Assembly (NCBI GenBank): GCA_029245725.1 | Contig: JAQWOT010000148.1 | Coordinates: 1-50,917, forward strand | DNA: 50,917 nt | Direction: 5' to 3' | Source: SAR324 cluster bacterium | GTDB lineage: Bacteria > SAR324 > NAC60-12 | Shown: positions 23,981 through 32,751 of the stretch, piece after piece | Layout: every line of letters starts with the position of its first letter | Position numbering within the stretch: position 1 is the stretch's first letter | Position numbers and translations under genes: made by a program | The notes under the pieces: model-generated | Databases searched by the model: none | Told to the model about the DNA's origin: nothing | Seen by the model: the letters and a program-made list of their open reading frames with translations, nothing else

Positions 23981-25576
23981 GTGAGAATATTTTTTCATGC
24001 GTTTTCATCTCACATTTCTGAATCCGTAAAGCAGGCCCTGCAAGAAGATTTCATCAAAGCAGATCGGCTGTTCCTGATATTGACTGTTGTTCAGTGGTTA
24101 CTGGTTAGTACCGCAACTGCTCTGCCAACTGGAACCTATTTGTTTGGCTTCATCACTGGTGGAATCGTCACTTTATTGGTCGGCCTAGCCTATCTTTTCT
24201 ACAGGGGCACCGTAGTGTGTCGGATGGTTGTTGGGGCCAGTCTCATGTTGTTTTCAGCAATCATGATTCAGCAGGGATTGGGCCGCATCGAGATGCACTT
24301 TCATGTCTTTGTCTCGATGTCTTTTCTGCCTCGCTATCGAGATCCAATACCAGTACTGACCGCTGCCATCGTAATAGCCCTGCATCATCTGATTGGGAAT
24401 TACTGCCAACAAGCCGGCTGGATGATTGCCGGTATGCCCGTCTCTGTTTTTGATTATGGGACCGGATTTGACATCTTTCTGCTGCATGCTGTTTTTGTCG
24501 TGGTTCAAGCAGGAGTCTTGACCTCCATCATTGTGGATAACACTAAGAATTTTTGCGAAAGCAACGCAATTGTTCAATCAATGCTTGAAGTCAGTCAAAC
24601 ACACTCATTCAAAGGTCGCATTGAACTGATCGATCCTAATCCAGACTCGCCAATTCGGCACTACAATACTCTGATGGACACCATCTCTGAGTTGTTTGGG
24701 CAAGTGCAGGAGATGGTCTTCGCTCTACAAAAAGGAGATCTGAGTAAACGAATCGAAACCACAGATCAAGGAGATATTCGGGAAGTTCAGGACTCTCTCA
24801 ATAGCTCTATGCAATACATGCAAGAGTTGGTGAGCGATATCAACAGCACGATGCAGGACCTAAAACAGGGGAAGTTTTCTGGCAAAGTGAAAGCCTTATC
24901 AGCAGGAGAGTTCTCAACAATGAGCCATGGAGTTAATCAAACTGTCGAAACTTTGAGGCATCTGGTTGGGCAGATGATCGAAACCACACAAAATCAGGCA
25001 AAAACGGTAGAGGAGGTCTCAGTGGCCGTGACTCAAGTCAGCCAACGGGTCGAAGATAACGCCAAGTACGCCGAAGAGGCTGTAACTATGATGAATCAAG
25101 CTCTGAATAGCACCCAAATGAATGTTCAGCGGATTCAGAAGCTACACACAGCAATGAGTTCAATTCATGACAATGTTGCGCAAGTTCAGGAAATTGCGAA
25201 GCAGACGACGTTGTTGGCCTTCAATGCCTCTGTTGAATCTGCAAGAGCAGGTGTGCATGGTAAGGGTTTTGGAGTAGTTGCACAGGAAGTCAACAATCTA
25301 GCGACACAGAGTAAGCTCACTGCGCAGGACATCCAACAAATCGCTAAAAAATGCTTGGCAACTGCCGAGGAAGCAACAGCTGAATTACAGAACTATGTGC
25401 CTGAAATCACCAAGACCACGGCAATGGTACGGGAAATTCAGCTGTTTTCTAATGAGCAAAACAGTGCCCTCAAGAGCATCCGTTTGGAAATGGATCAATT
25501 GAGCGAACTTGCCCAACGAGGAATTCAAAATCTACCCAGCCTTAATACCTTTGTCCCCCCATTGAGTAGTAAGTGA
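23981..25576 (+). CDS. Methyl-accepting chemotaxis-type signalling protein
   Basis: 531 aa from GTG 23981, with GAGG 8 nt upstream. The N-terminal 190 residues hold about six hydrophobic segments in place of the usual two-helix periplasmic sensor. Two HAMP-like linkers are recognisable (about 235-290, with MVFALQKGDLSKRIET, and 285-330, with MQDLKQGKFSGKV). The C-terminal signalling coiled coil contains the conserved hairpin IAKQTTLLAFNASVESARAG followed by GKGFGVVAQEVNNLA. It should couple a membrane-sensed signal to CheA/CheW. No other che gene is in the window. Confidence 0.85.
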   Translation: MRIFFHAFSSHISESVKQALQEDFIKADRLFLILTVVQWLLVSTATALPTGTYLFGFITGGIVTLLVGLAYLFYRGTVVCRMVVGASLMLFSAIMIQQGLGRIEMHFHVFVSMSFLPRYRDPIPVLTAAIVIALHHLIGNYCQQAGWMIAGMPVSVFDYGTGFDIFLLHAVFVVVQAGVLTSIIVDNTKNFCESNAIVQSMLEVSQTHSFKGRIELIDPNPDSPIRHYNTLMDTISELFGQVQEMVFALQKGDLSKRIETTDQGDIREVQDSLNSSMQYMQELVSDINSTMQDLKQGKFSGKVKALSAGEFSTMSHGVNQTVETLRHLVGQMIETTQNQAKTVEEVSVAVTQVSQRVEDNAKYAEEAVTMMNQALNSTQMNVQRIQKLHTAMSSIHDNVAQVQEIAKQTTLLAFNASVESARAGVHGKGFGVVAQEVNNLATQSKLTAQDIQQIAKKCLATAEEATAELQNYVPEITKTTAMVREIQLFSNEQNSALKSIRLEMDQLSELAQRGIQNLPSLNTFVPPLSSK

Positions 25577-25775
25577 AAATGTTTTCGACAGAGGACTACA
25601 ATCAATTCTTCAACTCATTTTTTAGAACTCCATCGAAAATGCTGGAGAAACTCACTTGAGACTTTGAGGTTATAATTTTCATTTCCTAATCCCCATCTTG
25701 TTCGACAGAATTGTATCCTATAAATTAAAGTATCATCCAATTAAAAGGTAAAAATTTTTCAAAGATGGTGTATGG

Positions 25776-25806
25776 TATCAATGACTTCACAAAGGAGTCA
25801 TTGATA
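25776..25806 (+). other. Perfect hairpin upstream of the 159-aa secreted protein gene
   Basis: TATCAATGACT at 25776-25786 pairs with AGTCATTGATA at 25796-25806, an 11-bp perfect stem with a 9-nt loop, followed by T-rich sequence. It lies 29 bp before the next ATG. It may be the 5' end structure of that message or a terminator for read-through from the chemoreceptor gene. Confidence 0.45.
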
Positions 25807-25835
25807 TTCATTTTCTTACTTCAAGGAGAGTTCAA

Positions 25836-26315
25836 ATGAGTGTAATGAAAACTGTAGCAAGGCTATCTGTAGCATTGTTAATTACAATCCCAGTAAATTC
25901 AGCATTCGCAGGTGGACACATGAAAGGTTGGGAAGCTACTGGTACCCAAATACCCATTTCTAGTGAAACAGTTACCGGAAAGACAGGTGCTATCACACAC
26001 ATGAAATCAACTGACATTTGGGATTATTCAAAAGCACCAGAAGGAATACCAAGAGTGGTCAAAGCTACTTGCCATAATACGGTAGTAACAAACTCTGGCG
26101 GAGCAATGTTGGGTGGAATTGGCGTATGTGAATCAGTAGATCCTAATGGCGATGTAAGCTTATTCTACGGTACTTTTGGCAAAGACGGTGTTTACAACGC
26201 AACAATGGCACAAGGAACTGGAATTTACGAGAAATACGTTGGGATGGAAATTACTGGTGGCTTTATTGGACAATTGCCTGATGGTTCAGGTATTTACCAT
26301 ATGACACCAAAATAA
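25836..26315 (+). CDS. Secreted protein of unknown function
   Basis: 159 aa, with AAGGAG well placed upstream of the ATG. The Sec signal MSVMKTVARLSVALLITIPV...SAFA is followed by a mature domain of about 135 residues rich in Gly and Thr with alternating hydrophobic positions (VSLFYGTFGKDGVYNATMAQ, EKYVGMEITGGFIGQLPDG), as in a small beta-barrel. Two Cys (in VKATCHNT and GIGVCESV) could form a disulfide. I do not recognise the family. The gene lies 116 bp before an RND exporter operon and may supply a periplasmic component, but a hairpin separates them. Confidence 0.7.
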   Translation: MSVMKTVARLSVALLITIPVNSAFAGGHMKGWEATGTQIPISSETVTGKTGAITHMKSTDIWDYSKAPEGIPRVVKATCHNTVVTNSGGAMLGGIGVCESVDPNGDVSLFYGTFGKDGVYNATMAQGTGIYEKYVGMEITGGFIGQLPDGSGIYHMTPK

Positions 26316-26339
26316 ACTAATAAACCACATTTTTCTTCA

Positions 26340-26378
26340 GGTTTGCCCTTGATCACATATTTGCTTAAAGGGCAGACC
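26340..26378 (+). terminator. Intergenic hairpin, possible terminator or processing site
   Basis: GGTTTGCCCTT at 26340-26350 pairs with AAGGGCAGACC at 26368-26378 (11 bp with one G-U). There is no clear T-run after it, so termination would be partial. It separates the secreted-protein gene from the exporter operon. Confidence 0.4.
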
Positions 26379-26431
26379 AAAGTTCGAAGGAAAAATAAGA
26401 GATAAAATTCTTCAAATTAAGTAAAATATAA

Positions 26432-28798
26432 ATGAAAAATTATTTTCAGCAAATTGACTTATATTCAGTTAAATTTACTGAGATGCTATTGCGAAATAAA
26501 TTACTAACAATAATCTTATCAATAGTCTTCGCACTCATTTGTGGATACGGCGCACAGAATTTGAAATTTTCTACAAATTATAGAGTTTTCTTTTCTGATA
26601 GTAACCCTGAACTAAAAGCTTTTGAATCATTTCAAAGTACATATACCAAAAATGACAATGTACTTTTTGTTGTTAAAAAGAAAGATTCAGGAAATATTTT
26701 TAATAATAGTGATTTATCAGCGATAAAAGAACTGACTGAGCAGGCTTGGCAAATTCCATTTGTAATAAGGGTTGATTCAGTAACAAATTTTCAACACACC
26801 AGCGCTATTGAAGATGACCTAGTCGTTGAAGATCTTATTAATGAGACAGATGCAGAAGAAACGTATTATCAAAGCAGGCTCAAAATTGCTTTGGAAGAGC
26901 CTTTATTACTGAATCAGTCCATCTCTAAAGATGGAAAAGTATCTGCAGTAAATGCGGTTTTACAATTTGCGGAAAAAGATTTGATGGAAGTTCCACAAGC
27001 TGTCAATTTTGCACTGGATATTGAAAGGAAAATTGAAGCTGATTATCCCAATCTTGAAGTATATGTTTCTGGTGTCGCAGCTCTTAATAACGCTTTTGCA
27101 GAAGCTGGAATGAAAGATGCCGGAACCATTACTCCTATTATGTTCTTAGTGATATTCGCCCTAGTTTGGCTAATCATCCGAGCTTGGAGTCCAACGGTTG
27201 CAGTGTTGATTTTGATTATCTTATCAACAATGGTTGGGATGGGGATTGGTGGATACGCAGGTATTGAATTAACCCCAATTTCAATGGCCGCACCAACTGT
27301 AATTTTAACACTCGCAGTTGCTGACGCAATACACATATACATCACCTTAAAAAGGTTAATGCAAGAAGGAATGGTCAAACAAAAAGCAATTGTAGAGTCT
27401 TTGAAAATAAATTTTCTTCCTGTGACAATAACATCTGCAACTACAATTGTTGGATTCCTTGCTCTTAATTTTTCTGACTCCCCACCTTATTGGCATCTTG
27501 GCAATATCACAGCAGTGGGCATTGGTGCCGCTTGGTTATTCTCCATTACACTTTTGCCAGTGATTATAAGCTTACTACCTTATAGTACCAAGGTAGTCTC
27601 AGAAAAAGAAAAGACTCAAAGTATTATGTTGAAGTTGGCAAATTTTGTTATTGATAATCACAAGAAAGTATTTATCGGAACTAGTGTAATAACACTAATT
27701 ATTATATGCTTCATTCCGACAATTAAATTTGATGATCAATGGGTTGAGTATTTTGATGAATCTGTAAAATTCAGAAGTGACTCTGATGTTGTTTTAGATA
27801 ATTTTGGAGTTTATCCAATTGAATATTCGATCCCTGCAAAATCAGAAGGGGGTATCAGTGAACCAGAATATCTGCAGAATATAGAGAAATTTATAATATA
27901 TTTACGTGGGGTCAAAAATGTAGAGCATGTGTATTCAATCTCAGACATTATGAAGAGGTTAAACAAAAATATGCATGGTGATGATCAAAATTATTACAAA
28001 ATTCCTGAAGAAAGAGAATTATCTGCCCAATATCTTCTTTTGTATGAGCTTTCTTTACCATACGGACTAGACTTAAATGATAGAATCAACATTGATAAGA
28101 GTGCTTCAAGGGTGACGGTTACCTTTGGTCGATTAACCACTGCTGAACTAAAGAATTTTCTTGTTCAGACTGAAAATTGGATGCAGGAAAATTTCCCTAA
28201 TTACATGCAAACGAAACCAACTGGTGCCAGCGTAATGTTCACCTACATTACAGAAAGAAACATCAGTAGTATGATTACTGGGACGATGATAGCAATTTTT
28301 GCAATTGCTTTGATGATGATTGTCGCTTTGAGAAGCTTAAAATTGGGCTTGTTAAGTCTAATTCCAAACGGACTACCCATTCTTACCACCTTTGGTGCCT
28401 GGGCAATCCTAGTGGGTGATGTTGGGTTTTCAGTTGCTACAGTAGCTTCGATATCGCTCGGAATCGTAGTCGATGATACTGTTCACTTCCTATCGAAATA
28501 TGTTCGAGCACGAGAAGATCGTCAATTAAGTGTTGAAGATTCGATTCGATATGCCTTCGATAATGTAGGAATGGCCATTGTCATCAATACCTTCATATTG
28601 GCTGTGGGTTTTGGAGTACTAACTAGCTCTACATTCAAATTAAATGTAGACATGGGACTGATGACAATTTTAGCAATTGTTTTTGCACTCATTTTAGATT
28701 TCCTACTTTTGCCTGCCATTCTTCTCTTCAAAAATGATTCTGCTGTTTCCAACAGTAGAAATGTCAATACTGTCCATCCTGCAACTTCTGGAGTATGA
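26432..28798 (+). CDS. MMPL/RND-superfamily exporter
   Basis: 788 aa with the RND duplication: one helix, a large periplasmic loop and five helices, twice. The membrane motifs are VILTLAVADAIHIYITLKRL in the first half and SLGIVVDDTVHFLSKYVRAR in the second. The Asp residues of these motifs (ADAIH and DDTVH) are the likely proton-relay sites of this hydrophobe/lipid-exporting branch. Lipids, hopanoids or hydrophobic metabolites are the known cargo classes. The following two genes, a LolA-fold protein 10 bp later and an outer-membrane protein, fit a trans-envelope export system. Confidence 0.85.
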   Translation: MKNYFQQIDLYSVKFTEMLLRNKLLTIILSIVFALICGYGAQNLKFSTNYRVFFSDSNPELKAFESFQSTYTKNDNVLFVVKKKDSGNIFNNSDLSAIKELTEQAWQIPFVIRVDSVTNFQHTSAIEDDLVVEDLINETDAEETYYQSRLKIALEEPLLLNQSISKDGKVSAVNAVLQFAEKDLMEVPQAVNFALDIERKIEADYPNLEVYVSGVAALNNAFAEAGMKDAGTITPIMFLVIFALVWLIIRAWSPTVAVLILIILSTMVGMGIGGYAGIELTPISMAAPTVILTLAVADAIHIYITLKRLMQEGMVKQKAIVESLKINFLPVTITSATTIVGFLALNFSDSPPYWHLGNITAVGIGAAWLFSITLLPVIISLLPYSTKVVSEKEKTQSIMLKLANFVIDNHKKVFIGTSVITLIIICFIPTIKFDDQWVEYFDESVKFRSDSDVVLDNFGVYPIEYSIPAKSEGGISEPEYLQNIEKFIIYLRGVKNVEHVYSISDIMKRLNKNMHGDDQNYYKIPEERELSAQYLLLYELSLPYGLDLNDRINIDKSASRVTVTFGRLTTAELKNFLVQTENWMQENFPNYMQTKPTGASVMFTYITERNISSMITGTMIAIFAIALMMIVALRSLKLGLLSLIPNGLPILTTFGAWAILVGDVGFSVATVASISLGIVVDDTVHFLSKYVRAREDRQLSVEDSIRYAFDNVGMAIVINTFILAVGFGVLTSSTFKLNVDMGLMTILAIVFALILDFLLLPAILLFKNDSAVSNSRNVNTVHPATSGV

Positions 28799-28808
28799 GG
28801 AGCGCACT

Positions 28809-29627
28809 ATGTCAATCAATGCAACAGCAAATCATTCAAAAACTTTTTTGATCATTTCATTAATCTTTTTGCTTTCTCTTTCTGTAACAGCCTTTGGCGA
28901 ATCACCCGAGGAAAAAGGTTTTGAAATAGCTGCTAGATCAGATCGATCTGACAACGGTTATGGAGACAGCAAAGTAGAAATGACAATGATTTTGAGAAAT
29001 GCTGCAGGAGATGAAACGACAAGATCAATCAATTTTACTACTCTGGAAAGAGAAAATGAGGAGGTTGGAGACAAAAGTCTTGTGCTCTTCAACACACCTC
29101 GGGACATCAAAGGAACCGCTCTTCTTTCCCATGCACAGATTCTAAAACCTGACAATCAGTGGCTTTATCTGCCAGCCTTAAAAAGGGTCAAGAGAATTTC
29201 TTCAAGCAATAAGTCTGGTCCCTTTGTGGGATCAGAATTCGCTTTTGAAGATTTTACAGCTACTGAACTCAAAAAATTCTCATATAAATTTTTGAGAGAG
29301 GAGCCATGTGGAGAGTTGACTTGTGATGTTTTGGAAAGAGTACCTTTGTACAAAAAGTCAGGATATTCCAAACAAATAAGTTGGATTGACCAATCAATTT
29401 TTCAACTAAGAAAGTTAGAGTTTTATGACCGTAGAGGCCAACTGCTGAAAGTACTTGAAGCATCTGATTACAGAGAGTATTTGGATGGTATCTGGCGCTC
29501 TCACAGGTTTGCCATGAAAAATGTACAAACCAAGAAGCAAACAGACTTAATTTGGGCAGATTATCAATTCAAGACCGGATTGGCTGATAATGCTTTTGAG
29601 AAAGGAAAGCTGAGCCGGGTTCGGTAA
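28809..29627 (+). CDS. Outer-membrane lipoprotein-sorting (LolA-fold) protein
   Basis: About 272 aa from ATG 28809, with GAGG 8 nt upstream; a longer frame exists but overlaps the exporter. A Sec signal (about 10-32) precedes a LolA/TP0789-type domain. Recognisable segments are VEMTMILRNAAGDETTRSIN, LVLFNTPRDIKGTALLSHAQ, DNQWLYLPALKRVKRISSSN, the FEDFTATEL block, and C-terminal WRSHRFAMKNVQTKKQTDLI. Such proteins pair with MMPL/RND exporters, probably carrying a lipid across the periplasm. Two Cys (PCGELTCDVLERV) are close enough for a disulfide. Confidence 0.85.
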   Translation: MSINATANHSKTFLIISLIFLLSLSVTAFGESPEEKGFEIAARSDRSDNGYGDSKVEMTMILRNAAGDETTRSINFTTLERENEEVGDKSLVLFNTPRDIKGTALLSHAQILKPDNQWLYLPALKRVKRISSSNKSGPFVGSEFAFEDFTATELKKFSYKFLREEPCGELTCDVLERVPLYKKSGYSKQISWIDQSIFQLRKLEFYDRRGQLLKVLEASDYREYLDGIWRSHRFAMKNVQTKKQTDLIWADYQFKTGLADNAFEKGKLSRVR

Positions 29628-29630
29628 CTC

Positions 29631-30830
29631 ATGTTTTCATTTTCTAATCTTTTCTTCGCAAACGTCCTTTTTCTCTGCTTCATCACCAGCAGTCTTTTTG
29701 GTAATGAAAATATTGATACCCGGTTATCTTTGGGGATTGAAACTAGATTTTTTAAGAACCCCCCAAAGTGGGTTGGACAATCTACGGATGATTTTCAAAC
29801 CTCTGTCGAAGGGTTTTTTGAGGTATTCTATCCTTTAGATAGTAATCACTCCGTCACCATCAACCCTTTCTTCAGAAAAGATGGGATTGATGAGAACAGA
29901 GATCTCCTTGATATTAGGGAAGGATACTGGCTCTTTGAATCTGATCCAATAGAAGTTTTGGTTGGTGTCAACACTGTTTTTTGGGGTGTCGCCGAATCGA
30001 TTAACTTAGTTGATGTTATCAACCAGACTGATGCTGGAGACTTCTCTGGGGACCAGAAATTAGGTCAACCAATGATAAATCTTCAGTTTCTTCCAGAGTA
30101 CGGGACATTTTCTCTCTATCTCCTACCTTACTTTAGAGAGAGAAGTTTTTCCGGACATGAAGGACGCTTTAGAGGCGCTACTGAAATTGAAAATAATGAT
30201 TCAGAATTTGAGTCCACAGATGCGCTACACAACTTAGATGTTGCTCTTCGATATAGTCACTACTTTGCTGATGTAGATTTTGGTCTGAGCTATTTCAAGG
30301 GAACCAGCAGAGAGCCCCTCATTTTACCAAACTCAGCAGCTGAATTACTTCCATATTATGGACAAATTAGTCAGATAGGTTTGGACTTCCAATACACATA
30401 TGTTGACTTGCTTTTCAAAACCGAAGTCATTGTGAGAGACGGATTTTCAGAGACATATACTGCGGCTGTATCTGGTTTTGAATACTCCTTTTACCAGATA
30501 TTTGATTCTGATTCTGATTTTTCAATTTTATTTGAATATCAGCATGATGACAGGTCTAAGTACGAACCCCAAACTCTTTCTGATCAAGATATTTTTGCGG
30601 GATACCGAATTACTCTTAACGACTTGTCCGACAGCTCTTTTCTGGGTGGAACTATCTATGACACGAGTAGGTATAACTCAACCACTTTTCTAGAATATGA
30701 AACAAGAATATACGAAAACTTTAGTCTTCAAGTTTCAGTAACTGAATTTTCTGGAGCTCAAACCTCAGATCCATCCTACATATTTGATTCAGATGACTTT
30801 GTCCAAATCAAGTTGACCTCCTATCTGTGA
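29631..30830 (+). CDS. Probable outer-membrane beta-barrel protein
   Basis: 399 aa with a signal peptide ending near LFGNENI. The rest alternates polar and hydrophobic residues with many aromatics, for example SVEGFFEVFYPLDSNHSVTI and VALRYSHYFADVDFGLSYFK, ending in DFVQIKLTSYL, typical of a beta-barrel. The layout resembles DUF1302-like outer-membrane proteins that accompany RND exporters, but family membership is not certain. It starts 3 bp after the LolA-like stop, so translation is coupled. It is the likely outer-membrane exit or acceptor of the exporter. Confidence 0.7.
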   Translation: MFSFSNLFFANVLFLCFITSSLFGNENIDTRLSLGIETRFFKNPPKWVGQSTDDFQTSVEGFFEVFYPLDSNHSVTINPFFRKDGIDENRDLLDIREGYWLFESDPIEVLVGVNTVFWGVAESINLVDVINQTDAGDFSGDQKLGQPMINLQFLPEYGTFSLYLLPYFRERSFSGHEGRFRGATEIENNDSEFESTDALHNLDVALRYSHYFADVDFGLSYFKGTSREPLILPNSAAELLPYYGQISQIGLDFQYTYVDLLFKTEVIVRDGFSETYTAAVSGFEYSFYQIFDSDSDFSILFEYQHDDRSKYEPQTLSDQDIFAGYRITLNDLSDSSFLGGTIYDTSRYNSTTFLEYETRIYENFSLQVSVTEFSGAQTSDPSYIFDSDDFVQIKLTSYL

Positions 30831-31155
30831 GGCTGAAACTTTAGATTTTTTCCCCAAGCCACGTACCTACACCGACAAATTATCAGCCATCAAATTAGTT
30901 AATAATTGCAAATAATCATGAGACTACGTTACTCACTGAATTTCTGCTAAACTGATTTCTTCGTTGATCCTCTTGCTTTACAATTGCCGATATTTTGCAA
31001 ATTTTTACCTGAAATCAGCACAGTAATTGGTTTTGCAAATCGTTTAAAATCAGAATCGACTTGTCTTGCAGAACATCCCCCAGTAACTAGCTAACTCCCC
31101 ATTGTTTTCAATCACATTTCTTGTGGTTCTTCAATCATTCAGTAAAGGTGAGTTC
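30831..31155. other. Intergenic region before the TRAP operon
   Basis: 325 bp without a supported gene. AT-rich, with no clear terminator for the outer-membrane protein gene and no promoter that I can place with confidence. It presumably carries the promoter of the TRAP operon. Confidence 0.4.
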
Positions 31156-32184
31156 ATGAAAAGCTTTCTTCCATTCATCAAGCGTTCGATCACAGCAGTA
31201 CTTGCAGGAACACTGCTTTTTTCCACCCCAGTTTTCTCGCAGGAGTTCAGCTGGAAATTCAATAATGGCCTCCCTGAAAATCGTAATGAATCCAAGGAAC
31301 TTGAACGCTTTGCCAACGATGTTGGTGCAGCTACAGACAACAAGCTACAAATCAAGATCTATCATGGTGGCTCTCTTGGTCTGAAAAACGAGGATGTCCT
31401 GCGTTGGCTTCCCACCGGAGCAGCAGAGATGGGCCTGGTCTGGGCCAATTACCTGGGACGGGATGCACCCGCAATGAACGCTGTTTACATTCAGGGTTCT
31501 GTGGGCTCCACAGAGGAACACCTGAAGGCGATCCCAGTGCTCAAGGATATCTATGCAGAAGAGTTGAAGGAGTGGGGAATCGTGCCTGCAGGATTCTTGG
31601 CTTTGCCGATTCTTTACGCTTCTATCTTTTGTCGTGATGAAGCAGTGAACACGCTGGAAGCACTACGAACAAAGAAACTCCGTGTCTGGAGCAAGGACAT
31701 GGTCGAAACATTTGACAAGCTCGGTGTATCCGCACAGATCATTGGTCAAACTGAGATGTATGTTGCCTTGAAGACCGGGGTTGTGGATTGTGCGGTCTAT
31801 CCAGCTCTGTACGCCAAGACCGTTTCCCTACAGGAAGTCACAGGCTTCGCTTCTTACCTCTATCCAATTGCTGGCCTTCCCTACGTTCTAGGAGCTTCTG
31901 AGCAACAGTGGAATTCGCTACCAGCTTCCATGCAGTCTGAAGTTAAGAAAGCAGCAGATAATCTCTTTGCACGGTCCACCGACTATTCTGATGACAACGA
32001 AAAAGAACAGAAGGCCCGTCAAGATTTGGAGCAAGCCGGGATCAAGTGGATAGCTGATTTTCCAGCTCAGGATCAGCGGGCTTTCCTCGATGCGGCAGCC
32101 AGTACCTGGCAAACCATGGCAGAAGAAGCCGGCGGTAATGCTCCAGCCAACAGAGCTAAGATCCTTAAAGCGGTCGGTCGCTGA
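31156..32184 (+). CDS. TRAP transporter substrate-binding protein (DctP family)
   Basis: About 342 aa from ATG 31156, with AAAGGTGAG upstream. The Sec signal MKSFLPFIKRSITAVLAGTLLFSTPVFS precedes a DctP-type domain. Landmarks are LQIKIYHGGSLGLKNEDVLR, the GILALP-like region around PAGFLALPILYASIFC, LRTKKLRVWSKDMVETFDKL, and TGVVDCAVYPALYA. Most DctP proteins bind a carboxylate through an Arg in the LRxxKLRVW segment, present here. The permease genes follow on the same strand after 80 bp. An organic-acid ligand is likely; its identity is unknown. Confidence 0.88.
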   Translation: MKSFLPFIKRSITAVLAGTLLFSTPVFSQEFSWKFNNGLPENRNESKELERFANDVGAATDNKLQIKIYHGGSLGLKNEDVLRWLPTGAAEMGLVWANYLGRDAPAMNAVYIQGSVGSTEEHLKAIPVLKDIYAEELKEWGIVPAGFLALPILYASIFCRDEAVNTLEALRTKKLRVWSKDMVETFDKLGVSAQIIGQTEMYVALKTGVVDCAVYPALYAKTVSLQEVTGFASYLYPIAGLPYVLGASEQQWNSLPASMQSEVKKAADNLFARSTDYSDDNEKEQKARQDLEQAGIKWIADFPAQDQRAFLDAAASTWQTMAEEAGGNAPANRAKILKAVGR

Positions 32185-32264
32185 ATGATGAACAATTTCA
32201 AGAGAAGTCAACCAAATAAGTACTTTGTACCTGGCACTCCTCTCACTGTTCACTGAGAACCCAT

Positions 32265-32744
32265 GTGCAGTTGATTTCAAGATGGATGGTCGCGCTGGCT
32301 GCCTTGGCAGGCTTAGGAATGGTTGTAATGGTTAGCGTGGGAGTAGTGATGCGCTATTTTCTCAACTCCCCGCTGAACTTTACCGAAGAGGTGGTCGGCT
32401 TGCTCCTGTCTGCCTCTCTTTTCCTGATGTTGCCCTACCTTACACTGCACGATAAGCACGTGCAGATCACACTGCTTAGACAGCATCCTTCTGAAAAGGT
32501 TCGCTGGGCACTGAGGATTCTCAAGCAGTTGGTCACCTTGGCCTTCTTTGCATGGATGCTCTATGAGACTCTTCCATGGTTAAAGTTTGCCATAAAGCTG
32601 AACCTCAAATCGGAGATCTCCCGACTTCCTCTACTTCCCTGGATGGCCATTCTCCCCATCTCGTTCTTCTTGACAGGCATCGCCAGTCTGCTCTGCCTTT
32701 GGAAGATTCATCGTTCTTCCCACGACTCCGCTTCATCAGGTTGA
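32265..32744 (+). CDS. TRAP transporter small permease subunit (DctQ family)
   Basis: 159 aa with four predicted transmembrane segments. Family landmarks are GVVMRYFLNSPLNFTEEVVG, where the Arg-Tyr and Glu-Glu pairs are typical of DctQ, and the LPYLTLHDKHVQITLL segment. There is no in-frame ATG; GTG 32265 or TTG 32271 start it. It precedes the large subunit by 7 bp. Confidence 0.87.
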   Translation: MQLISRWMVALAALAGLGMVVMVSVGVVMRYFLNSPLNFTEEVVGLLLSASLFLMLPYLTLHDKHVQITLLRQHPSEKVRWALRILKQLVTLAFFAWMLYETLPWLKFAIKLNLKSEISRLPLLPWMAILPISFFLTGIASLLCLWKIHRSSHDSASSG

Positions 32745-32751
32745 AGTCCAA

